This document shows positions 8,010 to 16,804 of a stretch of DNA of 34,960 bases, piece by piece. The translations under genes were made by a program, and so were the position numbers. This stretch comes from Gemmatimonadota bacterium (GTDB lineage Bacteria; Latescibacterota; UBA2968; GCA-2709665): NCBI GenBank assembly GCA_002709665.1, contig PAQK01000041.1:23694-58653 (forward strand), written 5' to 3'. The notes beneath the pieces were generated by a model that worked only from the letters and a program-made list of their open reading frames with translations, was not told where the DNA came from and did no database searches. Every line of letters starts with the position of its first letter. The stretch's first letter is position 1.

Positions 8010-8017
8010 CCCAAAAA

Positions 8018-8491
8018 ATGGATACTCACCAGACAACAACTGTGGCCATCATCTCGGATTCTCACGACCTGGTTCGGCCGGAGATCGAAAACTTCCTGAG
8101 ATCCTCGGACCTTGTAGTTCACGCCGGCGACGTTGGATCAGATCAAACTCTCGAAGGTTTCCTATCGCTCAACGACGACATTACATTGGTGAGGGGCAAT
8201 GTCGATCTGGACACGAAAGTGAGCCGGCTCCCTGAACGCGCCATACTCGAAGTCGAAGGCCGTAGCATCCACATCGTCCACGATATCACAACCTTTTCCC
8301 CGGGAGCAGATGCTCCTGACATCGTCGTCTTCGGTCACTCCCACAGACCGCTCGAGGAGAAGAAAGGCAATACCCTTTTCGTGAATCCCGGGAGCATTGG
8401 CCCAAGACGATTCTCTCTACCCATCTCCTATGCATCTCTGGATCTGGCAGAGGATGTTTTCTCACTGCAATTCCACACCATTGCTCCCTAG
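8018..8491 (+). CDS. MJ0936/YfcE-type metallophosphoesterase
   Basis: The 157-residue protein has all blocks of the small calcineurin-like phosphoesterase family: SDSHD (residues 14-18, metal-binding DxH), HAGDVG, VRGNVDLD, IVHD and the closing GHSHRP, followed by NPGSIGPRR. These residues bind two divalent metal ions and hydrolyse phosphodiesters. In-cell substrates of this family are mostly unknown. The length matches the family. No good ribosome-binding site precedes the ATG, which lies just after a terminator hairpin, so expression signals are unclear. It converges with the 8502-9284 gene with 10 bp between stops. Confidence 0.88.
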   Translation: MDTHQTTTVAIISDSHDLVRPEIENFLRSSDLVVHAGDVGSDQTLEGFLSLNDDITLVRGNVDLDTKVSRLPERAILEVEGRSIHIVHDITTFSPGADAPDIVVFGHSHRPLEEKKGNTLFVNPGSIGPRRFSLPISYASLDLAEDVFSLQFHTIAP

Positions 8492-8501
8492 TATATCGCT
8501 C

Positions 8502-9284
8502 TCACTCACCGTTCGGTTCTGCGGATTGGTACCGCTCTATAACATCACTGAGTGTGGCCTCTGAAACGTGACTGGAGGCCAGGGCGGTAAAGCGATGGAC
8601 GTATAACACGTCCTCCCCAAGAAGCAGTTCAAGATCCCTTTCTCCCGGACCATCCGCAGCAACTTCGATATTCGACATCACGTAGGCAAAGATCTTCTTC
8701 TGTTCGAAAACGACCTCGGAAAGCAAGTGGCTTACTGATGCCCCTTTCAACCTGTAACTAACGGTGAAACTGGTCTCATCCATGCTGTCCGGATGTCTCT
8801 GGAACACAGTGTAGACCGTGATGCGGGTTTGGCCTCCTGCTGAAACAGACACCGTGGCAGGCGCTACAAATTCGAAGGAGCTTACCGCAAGGCCCTTCTG
8901 GAAGTTCTTGGCCAGACTGCCTACGGACAAAACCACATCCGTGTCTTCGACGAAAACTGATCCACCACCCAGGTCGCTTGCCGACTCAATCATCTTTCCA
9001 AGTGCCTCCCGTCCCCCCAGACACACGCCTTCCGCAGCTTCCTGAGAAGCGTGTTCCTGCGCTTCGGAACCGTCCTCGTCATCCATCTCTTCACCATCCT
9101 CCGGGTCACCCGGATTCGACGTCTGCACCTCGTCCTCTGAGGGGGGCTTCACCTTGAAAGCGGTCGCCTGATTGTCGCGACTAACTATCCTGAAATAGTC
9201 CTCCTCGTACCCCTTAAACCATGTTTCCAGAGCCAGTCGCAGCGCATCTTCTCCATCAATGGCTCGTATCACCTTTTCTTGCAT
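8502..9284 (-). CDS. Unknown acidic cytoplasmic protein
   Basis: I do not recognise this 260-residue protein. The N-terminal 50 residues look like a compact helical/strand segment (DALRLALETWFKGYEEDYFRI). A very acidic, low-complexity linker follows at residues 50-85 (PEDGEEMDDEDGSEAQEH). Residues 90-260 look like an alpha/beta domain with strands such as GGSVFVEDTDVVLSV, QTRITVYTVFQ and TSFTVSYRL. No signal peptide or membrane segment is visible, and no catalytic motif stands out. AGAGGTAGGGAAA precedes the ATG. Divergent from the radical SAM gene, it shares that 198-bp intergenic region, so the operator there could also affect it. Confidence 0.6.
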   Translation of the reverse strand: MQEKVIRAIDGEDALRLALETWFKGYEEDYFRIVSRDNQATAFKVKPPSEDEVQTSNPGDPEDGEEMDDEDGSEAQEHASQEAAEGVCLGGREALGKMIESASDLGGGSVFVEDTDVVLSVGSLAKNFQKGLAVSSFEFVAPATVSVSAGGQTRITVYTVFQRHPDSMDETSFTVSYRLKGASVSHLLSEVVFEQKKIFAYVMSNIEVAADGPGERDLELLLGEDVLYVHRFTALASSHVSEATLSDVIERYQSAEPNGE

Positions 9285-9414
9285 TTTCCCTACCTCTTCT
9301 GGTGTTTGGCAAAAGAATCGACCCTAGTAACTTCCCGTGTTGATCAATGATATGCCATCATCCACATCCTGTCCAGTGCTAATCCCTTGTCCGTTCTCCT
9401 GCTGACCGATGCCC

Positions 9415-9443
9415 TTGAGTACTACACGTATGTATAGTATATT
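9415..9443 (+). promoter_or_regulatory. SOS-like promoter of the radical SAM gene with operator in the spacer
   Basis: -35 TTGAGT (9415-9420), 17-bp spacer, -10 TATATT (9438-9443). The operator copy TACACGTATGTATA (9423-9436) lies wholly within the spacer, where a bound repressor would block RNA polymerase. Transcription would start near 9450, about 33 bases ahead of the ATG. Confidence 0.6.
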
Positions 9444-9482
9444 GATCTTGCACAACATTTCTCACTTACCGGAGTCAGCCTC

Positions 9483-10520
9483 ATGTCAACCAAGCTCCTC
9501 GGCCGATCCACCGGGCAGAATCCACCGAACCGATTTCACCAACTTCATTTGGAGAGCGACACGAATCCACTACGGATCCCCACCCGTTTCCTGGTGGACA
9601 TTTCGCAGTCCATACTCGCGGAAAACGACAGTCCCGATTTGCCGTTCAGATACAGCGTAAATCCCTACCGGGGGTGTGAGCATGGATGCATTTATTGTTA
9701 TGCCAGGCCCAGTCATGAGTTCCTCGGCTTTTCCGCCGGCTTGGACTTCGAAACGCAAATTCTCGTAAAGAGAAATTCACCTTTCCTCCTCCGGCAGTCG
9801 CTTGGAAAGCCGTCCTGGATCCCCCAGTCCGTCGCCCTCTCGGGCAACACGGATTGCTACCAGCCCATAGAAAGAAAGCTCAAACTGAGTCGATCTTGTC
9901 TGGAAGTCTTTCTGGATTTTCGCAATCCGGTCAGCATCATCACCAAGAACCATCTCGTCACGCGTGATACGGACATCCTCTCCTGCCTCGCCGACCAGGA
10001 CCTTGTTCATGTGGTCCTATCCATCACAACGTTGGACGACGACCTGCACGCCAGAATGGAACCACGTACCTCGAGTCCGTCGAAACGACTCCACGCCGTC
10101 CAGACGCTCGCCGAAGTGGGAGTTCCCGTTGGTGTCAACCTCGCTCCGGTGATCGCCGGTTTGAACGAAGAAGAGATTCCGGATATTCTCCAGGCCGCCA
10201 GAGACAGCGGGGCTTCCTGGGCGAATTACATCCTCCTTCGCCTGCCGGGTCCCGTCAGTCCCCTGTTCCAGGAATGGCTTGGCCGCAACTATCCCAACAG
10301 AGTCCAAAAAGTCCTGAATGGGTTGAAGCGCGTCAGGAATGGGAAGCTCTCCGATTCCAAGTACGGATCCCGGATGCGTGGAACCGGCTCCGGTGCGGAT
10401 CTACTCCAGAGTTATTTCGAAATGTCCAGGAGGAAAGTCGGATTTGGGCAATACGATCACACCTTGCGCACGGATCTCTTTCGTCTGCCCTCGGACAGGC
10501 AACTCACGTTGGAGTTGTAG
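9483..10520 (+). CDS. PA0069/SPL-type radical SAM protein
   Basis: The 345-residue protein has the radical SAM cluster motif CEHGCIYCYARPSHE (residues 69-83), with the CxxxCxxC cysteines for the [4Fe-4S] cluster that cleaves S-adenosylmethionine. The following blocks (SGNTDCYQPIERKLKLSR, VSIITKNHLV, LHARMEPRTSSPSKRL) are typical of the PA0069 family, a relative of spore photoproduct lyase. Members are often described as SplB-like, but their reaction is not established, so repair of a DNA photoproduct is inference. GGAG lies 9 bases upstream of the ATG. Its promoter carries the same operator as dnaE2, and the two units converge, which ties this gene to the damage response. Confidence 0.85.
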   Translation: MSTKLLGRSTGQNPPNRFHQLHLESDTNPLRIPTRFLVDISQSILAENDSPDLPFRYSVNPYRGCEHGCIYCYARPSHEFLGFSAGLDFETQILVKRNSPFLLRQSLGKPSWIPQSVALSGNTDCYQPIERKLKLSRSCLEVFLDFRNPVSIITKNHLVTRDTDILSCLADQDLVHVVLSITTLDDDLHARMEPRTSSPSKRLHAVQTLAEVGVPVGVNLAPVIAGLNEEEIPDILQAARDSGASWANYILLRLPGPVSPLFQEWLGRNYPNRVQKVLNGLKRVRNGKLSDSKYGSRMRGTGSGADLLQSYFEMSRRKVGFGQYDHTLRTDLFRLPSDRQLTLEL

Positions 10521-10734
10521 GCGATTCATCCGCTACAGAATGTAGAAGTGGCGCGAGCCCTGGGGCCGACGCTCGATTCTTTTCCGTAGCCGAAACTCTT
10601 CCCTGAGGAGAGAAGTTATATCGGCTAGGACAAGCCGATGTTGTTGGAGTCACTTGTTGTGGCTGTAGACCCGGCGAAGGGTCACTCGAGAATTGATGTG
10701 CTGCGATCTTCGGCCTCCGTCAACCTCTGACACA

Positions 10735-11625
10735 TTATGTAGATAGAACCTGTGCGAATTCGAAGTACTGTTTCAGTTGGCGGATGTTTTGGAGGGCGTT
10801 CAGGATCGCTTTGCTCTGGTGTGTGTTGGTGTAAACCACGGCCACCTGACTCGCTTTGTGCACGAGACCGATCTGTCCCTGGATGCGCTCTTCGATCTGC
10901 GCTTCCGTGTAGAGATAGTCGGCTCGTTCATCCTTGGCCTTCTTTCGATTCGATCGCCAGGCCTGGAAATTCAATCCATTATATCGGACATAAGCCTTCT
11001 CTGTCGTGGCGTAAGACTTGAGGGGAAACACATGTGACATCGGTGGAATTTCCGCATTGCATACCCCGATACCGTTGTTCTTCAAAACCTGCAGCGGATA
11101 TGAATTGTGCCAGCTAGCGTGTCTGAACTCAATGTGCACATCGAAATTTCGTTCCAGCGCCTCGGAGGCGATTGTCAGAAAATAGTCCAGTGCCTGTTGG
11201 CTCCTGTGCACTCGATCTTCGAGCTGGATTAAAAAACTGTAAAACTTCCCCGTCTCCACGATCGGCACCACAGCGGACATCAGCCTGTGCATCAGATCGA
11301 TCTTGGGTACAGGATCCCAGTTGTCCGTATGGGATATATCCCTGTGAACCCGAACAGCGAACCGCATTTCCACCTTGCTGTTCTTCTCGAGCTCATCAAA
11401 GAAATCAAAAGAGGGTTCCTCGTTGAACGTGCGATTGATTTCAACGAACGAGAAATACCTCTGATAAAATCTGAACCGTTCCAGGTCTTTCTCGGATTCG
11501 GCCGTTTTTTTTTCGGGCGGGTTGAACCTGTCCACCCAATCATCGTAACTGTACCCCGCAACACCCACCCAGAATCCGGAACCGGTGATATCAGGTGGTG
11601 GTGTGATGGGCTTCCATGTCTTCAT
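10735..11625 (-). CDS. DUF72 TIM-barrel protein, third gene of the mutasome operon
   Basis: From the ATG at 11625 the product has 296 residues and matches the DUF72 (YecE-like) family: GFWVGVAGYSYDDWVDRF near the start, FVEINRTFNEEPS, MRFAVRVHRDISH and IEFRHASWHN. The fold is a TIM barrel of unknown activity. Members are often found near DNA-repair genes. The ORF track begins at 11712, but that part lies within imuB and is not family-like. The ATG at 11637 is an alternative. Neither start has a clear ribosome-binding site, and the start overlaps the imuB end by 35 bases, so translational coupling is likely. Confidence 0.8.
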   Translation of the reverse strand: MKTWKPITPPPDITGSGFWVGVAGYSYDDWVDRFNPPEKKTAESEKDLERFRFYQRYFSFVEINRTFNEEPSFDFFDELEKNSKVEMRFAVRVHRDISHTDNWDPVPKIDLMHRLMSAVVPIVETGKFYSFLIQLEDRVHRSQQALDYFLTIASEALERNFDVHIEFRHASWHNSYPLQVLKNNGIGVCNAEIPPMSHVFPLKSYATTEKAYVRYNGLNFQAWRSNRKKAKDERADYLYTEAQIEERIQGQIGLVHKASQVAVVYTNTHQSKAILNALQNIRQLKQYFEFAQVLST

Positions 11626-12796
11626 CTGTTTTGGCATCGGAAAGAATATTGAGATAGGATGCATTGAGCACGCTGTCGAAGCCCATCTTTTCCCGAATAT
11701 GGGAGATGGCATACGTACGTTGTCTGAATTTGCTTGCGGTGTTGCTTTCGAACAAATTCAACTGGCCGTCATCTACCAGCGGGCTCCTCACGACCGCACG
11801 AATCGACTTGATCGCAATCCTGCGCTGATACAACTGTTCGAACGTCTCCACAACAACGGGCATCAGTACGGGGAACTCATTGGTAGGGCTTCCCAGCTTG
11901 ACGGTCTTCCGTGTCGTCCTGTCATCGGAATACTTCAGAACAACCGTCACGCGCTTCGTCTTCATACCCCGCGACTTCAACTGATGGCTCAACTTATCGG
12001 AAATCAGCTTTGCATACTGTTTCAGGCGTGAGAAATCATTGATGTCTCGGTTTAAAACGGACTCTACCCTCACTTCGCGCCTCTTTCCCTCCACCTGCGG
12101 CACCAGATCCACCCCCCTCGACAAACTGTAAAGCACTTCCCCCTCTTTTCCCAGCCTGCAAGCCAGAGATTGGCGGCCCAGGTTGCGTACCTGCTTCACA
12201 GTTTGTATCCCATACTTTTTGATTCGCTCCCTCACCCCATCTGAGATTCCAGGCAACACTTCCACATCCAGAGCTTCCAGCGTATCCTCTTCCTCGCCGG
12301 GATTGCATATCTCCACACCGGAAGGACAGGCCAGTGTCGCCAGCAGTTTTGCCAGCAGCTTATTCAGAGAGATACCGAAAGCCACGTCGGTTATCCGAAT
12401 CTTGTATCTGATTTCATCTCCCAGTTCTTCCACAATACACTTCGGATTTTTACTTGCCCACGTACCGGAAAAATCCATCAGGCACACGCCGGAATCCTGC
12501 ACATAAAACTCCGGTGTGTATTCCTCCATGATATGCGTGAGATCCTCACGTGCCGTGGCCTCCCATCGATTATCATACTGAACCATCTTGACCTCGGGAA
12601 AATCTCGCCGGATCACACGTACAGGCGTGTCCGGTTTGACCCCCATATCCACTGCAACAAAAGAACAGGCCGACACGGAAGTCTTATGGCTTTCCGGATT
12701 CTGTTTCACAACCACGAATGGTGTATTCAGAAATCTGGGATTGTACGCGGCAAAGGCCTGAGCCGCGAACTGATCCATCACAACGCAGAAATGCAT
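11591..12796 (-). CDS. imuB: ImuB-type Y-family polymerase-like protein
   Basis: The 401-residue protein has the Y-family layout: palm start FCVVMDQFAAQAF, the second palm block DSGVCLMDFSGT, then helix-hairpin-helix-type sequence (LEALDVEVLPGISDGVRERI) and the little-finger region. In active members the second block carries an Asp-Glu pair (SIDEAYLD). Here it is lost, as in ImuB, the non-catalytic bridge of the DnaE2 mutasome. A canonical beta-clamp-binding motif, QLNLF, lies at residues 345-349. GAGGAG lies 9 bases upstream of the ATG, and dnaE2 ends 21 bases earlier, so the two are co-transcribed. A degenerate Pol IV is the alternative reading. Confidence 0.85.
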   Translation of the reverse strand: MHFCVVMDQFAAQAFAAYNPRFLNTPFVVVKQNPESHKTSVSACSFVAVDMGVKPDTPVRVIRRDFPEVKMVQYDNRWEATAREDLTHIMEEYTPEFYVQDSGVCLMDFSGTWASKNPKCIVEELGDEIRYKIRITDVAFGISLNKLLAKLLATLACPSGVEICNPGEEEDTLEALDVEVLPGISDGVRERIKKYGIQTVKQVRNLGRQSLACRLGKEGEVLYSLSRGVDLVPQVEGKRREVRVESVLNRDINDFSRLKQYAKLISDKLSHQLKSRGMKTKRVTVVLKYSDDRTTRKTVKLGSPTNEFPVLMPVVVETFEQLYQRRIAIKSIRAVVRSPLVDDGQLNLFESNTASKFRQRTYAISHIREKMGFDSVLNASYLNILSDAKTDEDMEAHHTTT

Positions 12797-12817
12797 CGCG
12801 GGATGCTCCTCGACAGA

Positions 12818-15800
12818 TCAAGCAACTGCGACAGGCTCGATATCTGCATAGGTGTAGTTCTGGAACGAATCCTTGAGACGATCCGAGGCGAGTTCGAAGT
12901 CCACCTGATTCGGTCGCCACTCCGCAGCCTTGATGGAATGGGCTTCCAGCGAAAACGTGCCCCAGTCTTCGACAATCTGTCCCCATATCTCATAGGGACC
13001 CGGTTTGGCCAGCACATCACCGAAACGTTTGTAGTTTCTCGGCCAGAACAGCACGTCCACCACACCTGTCTTGTCCTCCACCGAAAGAAACTGCATCGGT
13101 TCTCCCGTGCTGGTCACATGGATCCGCTCTGTAACCGGCCAGCCGAACACCTTTACCCCCTTGCCCACATACTTGTGTGCTTCATTGGCAGGAATGGCAC
13201 TTTTGGACCCCGGATGGAGATCCAGAATCTCCAGGATATTCCCCGAAAGCATAAATCCCAGAAGATGAAGTTCATTCAGACACTTCTCCGTCAGTGTATA
13301 ATCATGAAGACCGGGATGCAAATCCCTCAGACGGGCTGAAAACAGAGCCGACTTGTACGAACTCCCCTTCCCATAAATCCCATCCAGCAGATACAGCATC
13401 TCCGGCTGGCTCATCCCAAAACTGTCAAAAGCACCTACAAGGATCAGCTTCTCCACTTCGTGTCTGTCGATCTTCATTCGTGTAATGAAATTCTCCAAAT
13501 TGTTGAACGGGCCTTCGCGCTCCCGTTCCAGCACGATCGCGTCCTGACTCTTCTGCGTCAAACTGCGAATGTGCATCAACCCCGGCCGAATCCAGTTGAA
13601 CTTCCCCCAGTACTTGATGCCTGACTCGTTGATCTGGATGGGAAGGATGCGCACACCCCATCTTCGCGCTTCGTTCAGATATGCGTCACGGGTATAAAGC
13701 CCATGGTTGTTGCTGATGACCGCAGAGAGAAATTGAGCGGGATAATACGCCTTCAGATACGTGCACTTGAAAGACAACTGCGCGTAACTCGCGCTGTGTG
13801 ATTTGCAGAAACTGAATCCATAAAAAGAACTCACACGTGTCCACAGCTCTGTGGCTTGTGCCCGTGTAAGTCCCTTATTTCCCATGCACCCTGCAATGAA
13901 CTCCTCGGCGGTCCTCTTCCACTGTTCGGACGGCACATCACCTTCGTGCAAACTGTTCATCATCTTCCGCACACTATCGGACTTCTTGTAACTGAGCCCG
14001 GCAATGTGGTGACAGATCTTCGTCACATCCTCTTGGAACGCGCAGACATCGTGTGTCTCCTTCAGAAGAGGTTCCAGGGATGGATGCAGAAAATCCCAGT
14101 CCTTGATCCCTTCCTTCATCTTCCGATGACGATCGATGAACACACTGCAGTACGATGCACCCGCCGGACGGACAAGACTCGACGTAATGGTCAGCTCTTC
14201 GAAAGTCTGCGCCTGAGCTTTTTTGTTCAACCGGGTCTGAGCGGGACTTTCGATAAAGAAAACCCCCTTGGTCCTGCCCTTGGCAATGATGTCCTGAACA
14301 AGCGGGTCGTGACAACACTTCTCCAGATCCCACACATTCGGATCCGGAAGCGACTGGTCTTCGAGCTGTCCCAGGGCATCCCGGAGCACAGAAAGAGAGC
14401 CATTGCCCAACACATCGAACTTGATCAAGCCGAGCTCATCGATCCCGTTGTACATATCGATCTGAGTGATAACACGATCTTTTTCCCCTCCCGATCGCTC
14501 CAGCGCTACGTGTCTCCAGATCGGGTCATTGGTAATCAGGAGCCCTCCGGGGTGCTGTCCCAGAAAGCGGGGCCTCCCTTTAATGCGTTTTGTGATCGAA
14601 CCGATTTTGCTGATCTCCGAATCTTCCAGTCTCTCGATCCTCGTCTTCTGGCTCTTCATAATCTGTGTGACCTGTTCCTCGCTGTACCCGTACACTTTGG
14701 CCGTTTCCCGAAATGCGGCCCTAGTGCGGAAATGGTTCGTGGTACAGGTAATCGCCACCCGGTCTTCTCCCCACTTGTCGATGATATAGTCGATCACCTG
14801 ATCCCGTTCGTCCCATCCAAAATCGAGGTCCGCATCCGGAGGGGAAGCCCGATCCTCATTCAGAAACCGCTGAAAGTAGAGGTCATATCGAATCGGATCC
14901 AGATCGCTTACCCCAAGATTGTAGAATGTGATGGAATTCGCAGCACTCCCCCTAAGAATCGAGCAATCCCTAGGTCTTCGATACGCATTGCTCAATTTGC
15001 CATTGGCCCAATCTCGAATGTCCTTCACAATCAGGAAATAAGACGGGTAGCCCAATCTGGAGATGACCCCGAGCTCCATTTCCTGAATCTGCTTCGCCCG
15101 GGCATACTCCCTGGTCCCACCATAATTCTCCTCCAGTCCTTCCCTGGCGTAGCCGGCCAGCAGAGCATCCGGCGTAGTTCCTTCCGGTACATCTATTTCT
15201 GGAAGGATCCATTCATTGAGGGTCAACATCGCGTTGCACTGGTCTGCCAGCTGTCTGGTATTCGAAATGGCTTCCCTGTGGTTGAAGAAGGATCGCCCCA
15301 TCTGTTCGGAAGACATGAAATAGGCGTTCTTCGCGGCGATCTCGTCCGGTTCCAGTCGCGACAACGTGGATGACAGACCGATGGCGGTCAGTGTCCTGTG
15401 CAGATCCCATTCTGAGGATTCCAGGAAATACGAATTGTTGGAAACGATAAGCGGAACACCCAGTGTCCCGGCCTTTTGTTCGAGAACTCTGCTTCTATTT
15501 CTGGTAAGCTCTGAATTATTAATGAGTTCTCCATAGAGGTTGGCGCGATTCGGTGTTGCGGCCATCAGCTCCAGAAGGTGGGGGAAACTGGTGAAAAAGA
15601 ACAGATTGGGCCATTCCTTCTCGAAAACCCTGGAAAAGCTGAAATGCGGATCCAGATGTCTATACGTAATCACCTCGCAAAGGTCCCCGTACCCCTCGGC
15701 ATTTTTGGCCAGAAGCACAATGTGCTCGCCCGGTTCCCGGGGATTTGTGAGCTCTACGCCCAGAATCGGTTTGATGCCCTGCTGTACACACTCCAGATAA

Positions 15801-15952
15801 AAGAGAATCAGACCACTCATCCGGTTCGTATCTGTCAGTGCAACCGACTGCATGCCAAGGGTTTTAGCCCGATGTACCAATTCTTTGACCGTACAAACAC
15901 CCGCATGAAAAGAGAACACCGAGTGACAATGCAGGGGAACGAAATCAACCAT
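12818..15952 (-). CDS. dnaE2: Error-prone DNA polymerase DnaE2 (Pol III alpha homologue)
   Basis: From the ATG at 15952 the product has 1,044 residues. The N-terminal PHP domain starts FVPLHCHSVFSFHAG and continues to IKPILGVEL. The polymerase core contains RPRDCSILRGSAANS and the catalytic aspartates PDADLDFGWDERD. The C-terminal OB fold (KVFGWPVTERIHVTS...EDKTGVVDVLF) is as in DnaE2. DnaE2 performs translesion synthesis with ImuB. I choose 15952 over the longer ORF start (16009) because MVDFVPLHCHS is the family start, GGAGT lies 8 bases upstream, and the longer form would translate through the -10 and operator. No imuA is present in the operon. Confidence 0.93.
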   Translation of the reverse strand: MVDFVPLHCHSVFSFHAGVCTVKELVHRAKTLGMQSVALTDTNRMSGLILFYLECVQQGIKPILGVELTNPREPGEHIVLLAKNAEGYGDLCEVITYRHLDPHFSFSRVFEKEWPNLFFFTSFPHLLELMAATPNRANLYGELINNSELTRNRSRVLEQKAGTLGVPLIVSNNSYFLESSEWDLHRTLTAIGLSSTLSRLEPDEIAAKNAYFMSSEQMGRSFFNHREAISNTRQLADQCNAMLTLNEWILPEIDVPEGTTPDALLAGYAREGLEENYGGTREYARAKQIQEMELGVISRLGYPSYFLIVKDIRDWANGKLSNAYRRPRDCSILRGSAANSITFYNLGVSDLDPIRYDLYFQRFLNEDRASPPDADLDFGWDERDQVIDYIIDKWGEDRVAITCTTNHFRTRAAFRETAKVYGYSEEQVTQIMKSQKTRIERLEDSEISKIGSITKRIKGRPRFLGQHPGGLLITNDPIWRHVALERSGGEKDRVITQIDMYNGIDELGLIKFDVLGNGSLSVLRDALGQLEDQSLPDPNVWDLEKCCHDPLVQDIIAKGRTKGVFFIESPAQTRLNKKAQAQTFEELTITSSLVRPAGASYCSVFIDRHRKMKEGIKDWDFLHPSLEPLLKETHDVCAFQEDVTKICHHIAGLSYKKSDSVRKMMNSLHEGDVPSEQWKRTAEEFIAGCMGNKGLTRAQATELWTRVSSFYGFSFCKSHSASYAQLSFKCTYLKAYYPAQFLSAVISNNHGLYTRDAYLNEARRWGVRILPIQINESGIKYWGKFNWIRPGLMHIRSLTQKSQDAIVLEREREGPFNNLENFITRMKIDRHEVEKLILVGAFDSFGMSQPEMLYLLDGIYGKGSSYKSALFSARLRDLHPGLHDYTLTEKCLNELHLLGFMLSGNILEILDLHPGSKSAIPANEAHKYVGKGVKVFGWPVTERIHVTSTGEPMQFLSVEDKTGVVDVLFWPRNYKRFGDVLAKPGPYEIWGQIVEDWGTFSLEAHSIKAAEWRPNQVDFELASDRLKDSFQNYTYADIEPVAVA

Positions 15953-15982
15953 GAAAAGACTCCATTCTTTTGCGAGAAATAG

Positions 15983-16019
15983 TGCACATATGTATACCCT
16001 ATCCTCCATTTAATGTCAA
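15983..16019 (-). promoter_or_regulatory. SOS-like promoter of the dnaE2-imuB-DUF72 operon
   Basis: On the minus strand a perfect -35 TTGACA (16019-16014), a 17-bp spacer and a -10 TATACA (15996-15991) precede the dnaE2 start. The operator TATACATATGTGCA (15996-15983; complement TGCACATATGTATA) covers the -10. One base separates it from the copy at 7403-7416. Confidence 0.65.
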
Positions 16020-16768
16020 GAAAAAAGCATGATCTTTTACACGGAGCCTGGCTGTTGGAAAAAGATCGAGTCGGTGATTTTGGGGGCTTTGTTCAGGTCT
16101 TCTGATTAGAAGGAACAGCAAATGAAGGGGGGTGTCTCAGGCCCTTATTGACGACCAATTACCGAGGACCTAGGAGGATTGGTCTTTTGGGCAGCGAGGA
16201 AATACTGTGGATCGGGTCCTGGTGGTGAGAGATGTATCCAAGGGTTGAGAGGACGTAACCGCCGATCGAAATGGCATAACTCCAGCATACTCAATTAAGC
16301 ACAGGCCATCCCCTGGGCTTTTGCTATATCATATGTTGCAAATCGGCAACATAGAAAATACCTTGTCCTATAGATGGGATCTGCGAACCCGGTTCGCGAT
16401 ACCATCGAGCTGGGTATAGTAGACGAACACACAGGTTCGTGAATGTCTTGTTAAATGAAAGCAGCGCAAGAATCCCAACCACAACACCTCCAAAAACCGC
16501 GCACAAGGAAATTCAAATGCAAGCAAAGCTGGCTGTGGAACTTGATGCCCGCCGCTGCCGCAGCAATCGCCTCTTTGGGGTCCTCCGTGTGGGGGCTTCC
16601 CAGAAAATTAGCCAATTTCATCGTCCAAGCCGGCAATCAGCACGGTGATGGCTTGAGGGAGGACCTCTGTGACACGATGAGAGTCACCCATCCTGGCAGA
16701 CAATCTTCAGTTTGCCCTATGATTGCCGAAAATCAAGTCCTTCAACCAATGAGGCGGCCTGAACGCCG
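16020..16768. other. About 750 bp without a recognisable gene
   Basis: Short ORFs on both strands (16324-16506, 16439-16648, 16451-16636, 16455-16826) overlap each other and show no family resemblance, periodic codon bias or ribosome-binding sites. Two leftward frames share a hydrophobic patch (FGGVVVGILALLSF), which might be a membrane-protein remnant, but I cannot support it. No tRNA or repeat was seen. Confidence 0.4.
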
Positions 16769-16804
16769 AAAAAAAACCCCGAAGGCATTACGTCTTCGAG
16801 GTTT
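16769..16804 (-). terminator. Strong terminator for the leftward XRE gene
   Basis: On the minus strand AAACCTCGAAG and CTTCGGGGTT form a stem around a 9-base loop, followed by a run of eight T. It lies 25 bases past the XRE stop codon. Confidence 0.8.

Noticed and set aside
12533-13339. 268-aa ORF on + strand across the imuB start and dnaE2 end
   Set aside because: Antisense to both genes with no ribosome-binding site or recognisable domain.
13856-15373. 505-aa ORF on + strand opposite dnaE2
   Set aside because: It lies fully antisense to a well-conserved dnaE2 and has no family resemblance; a shadow frame.
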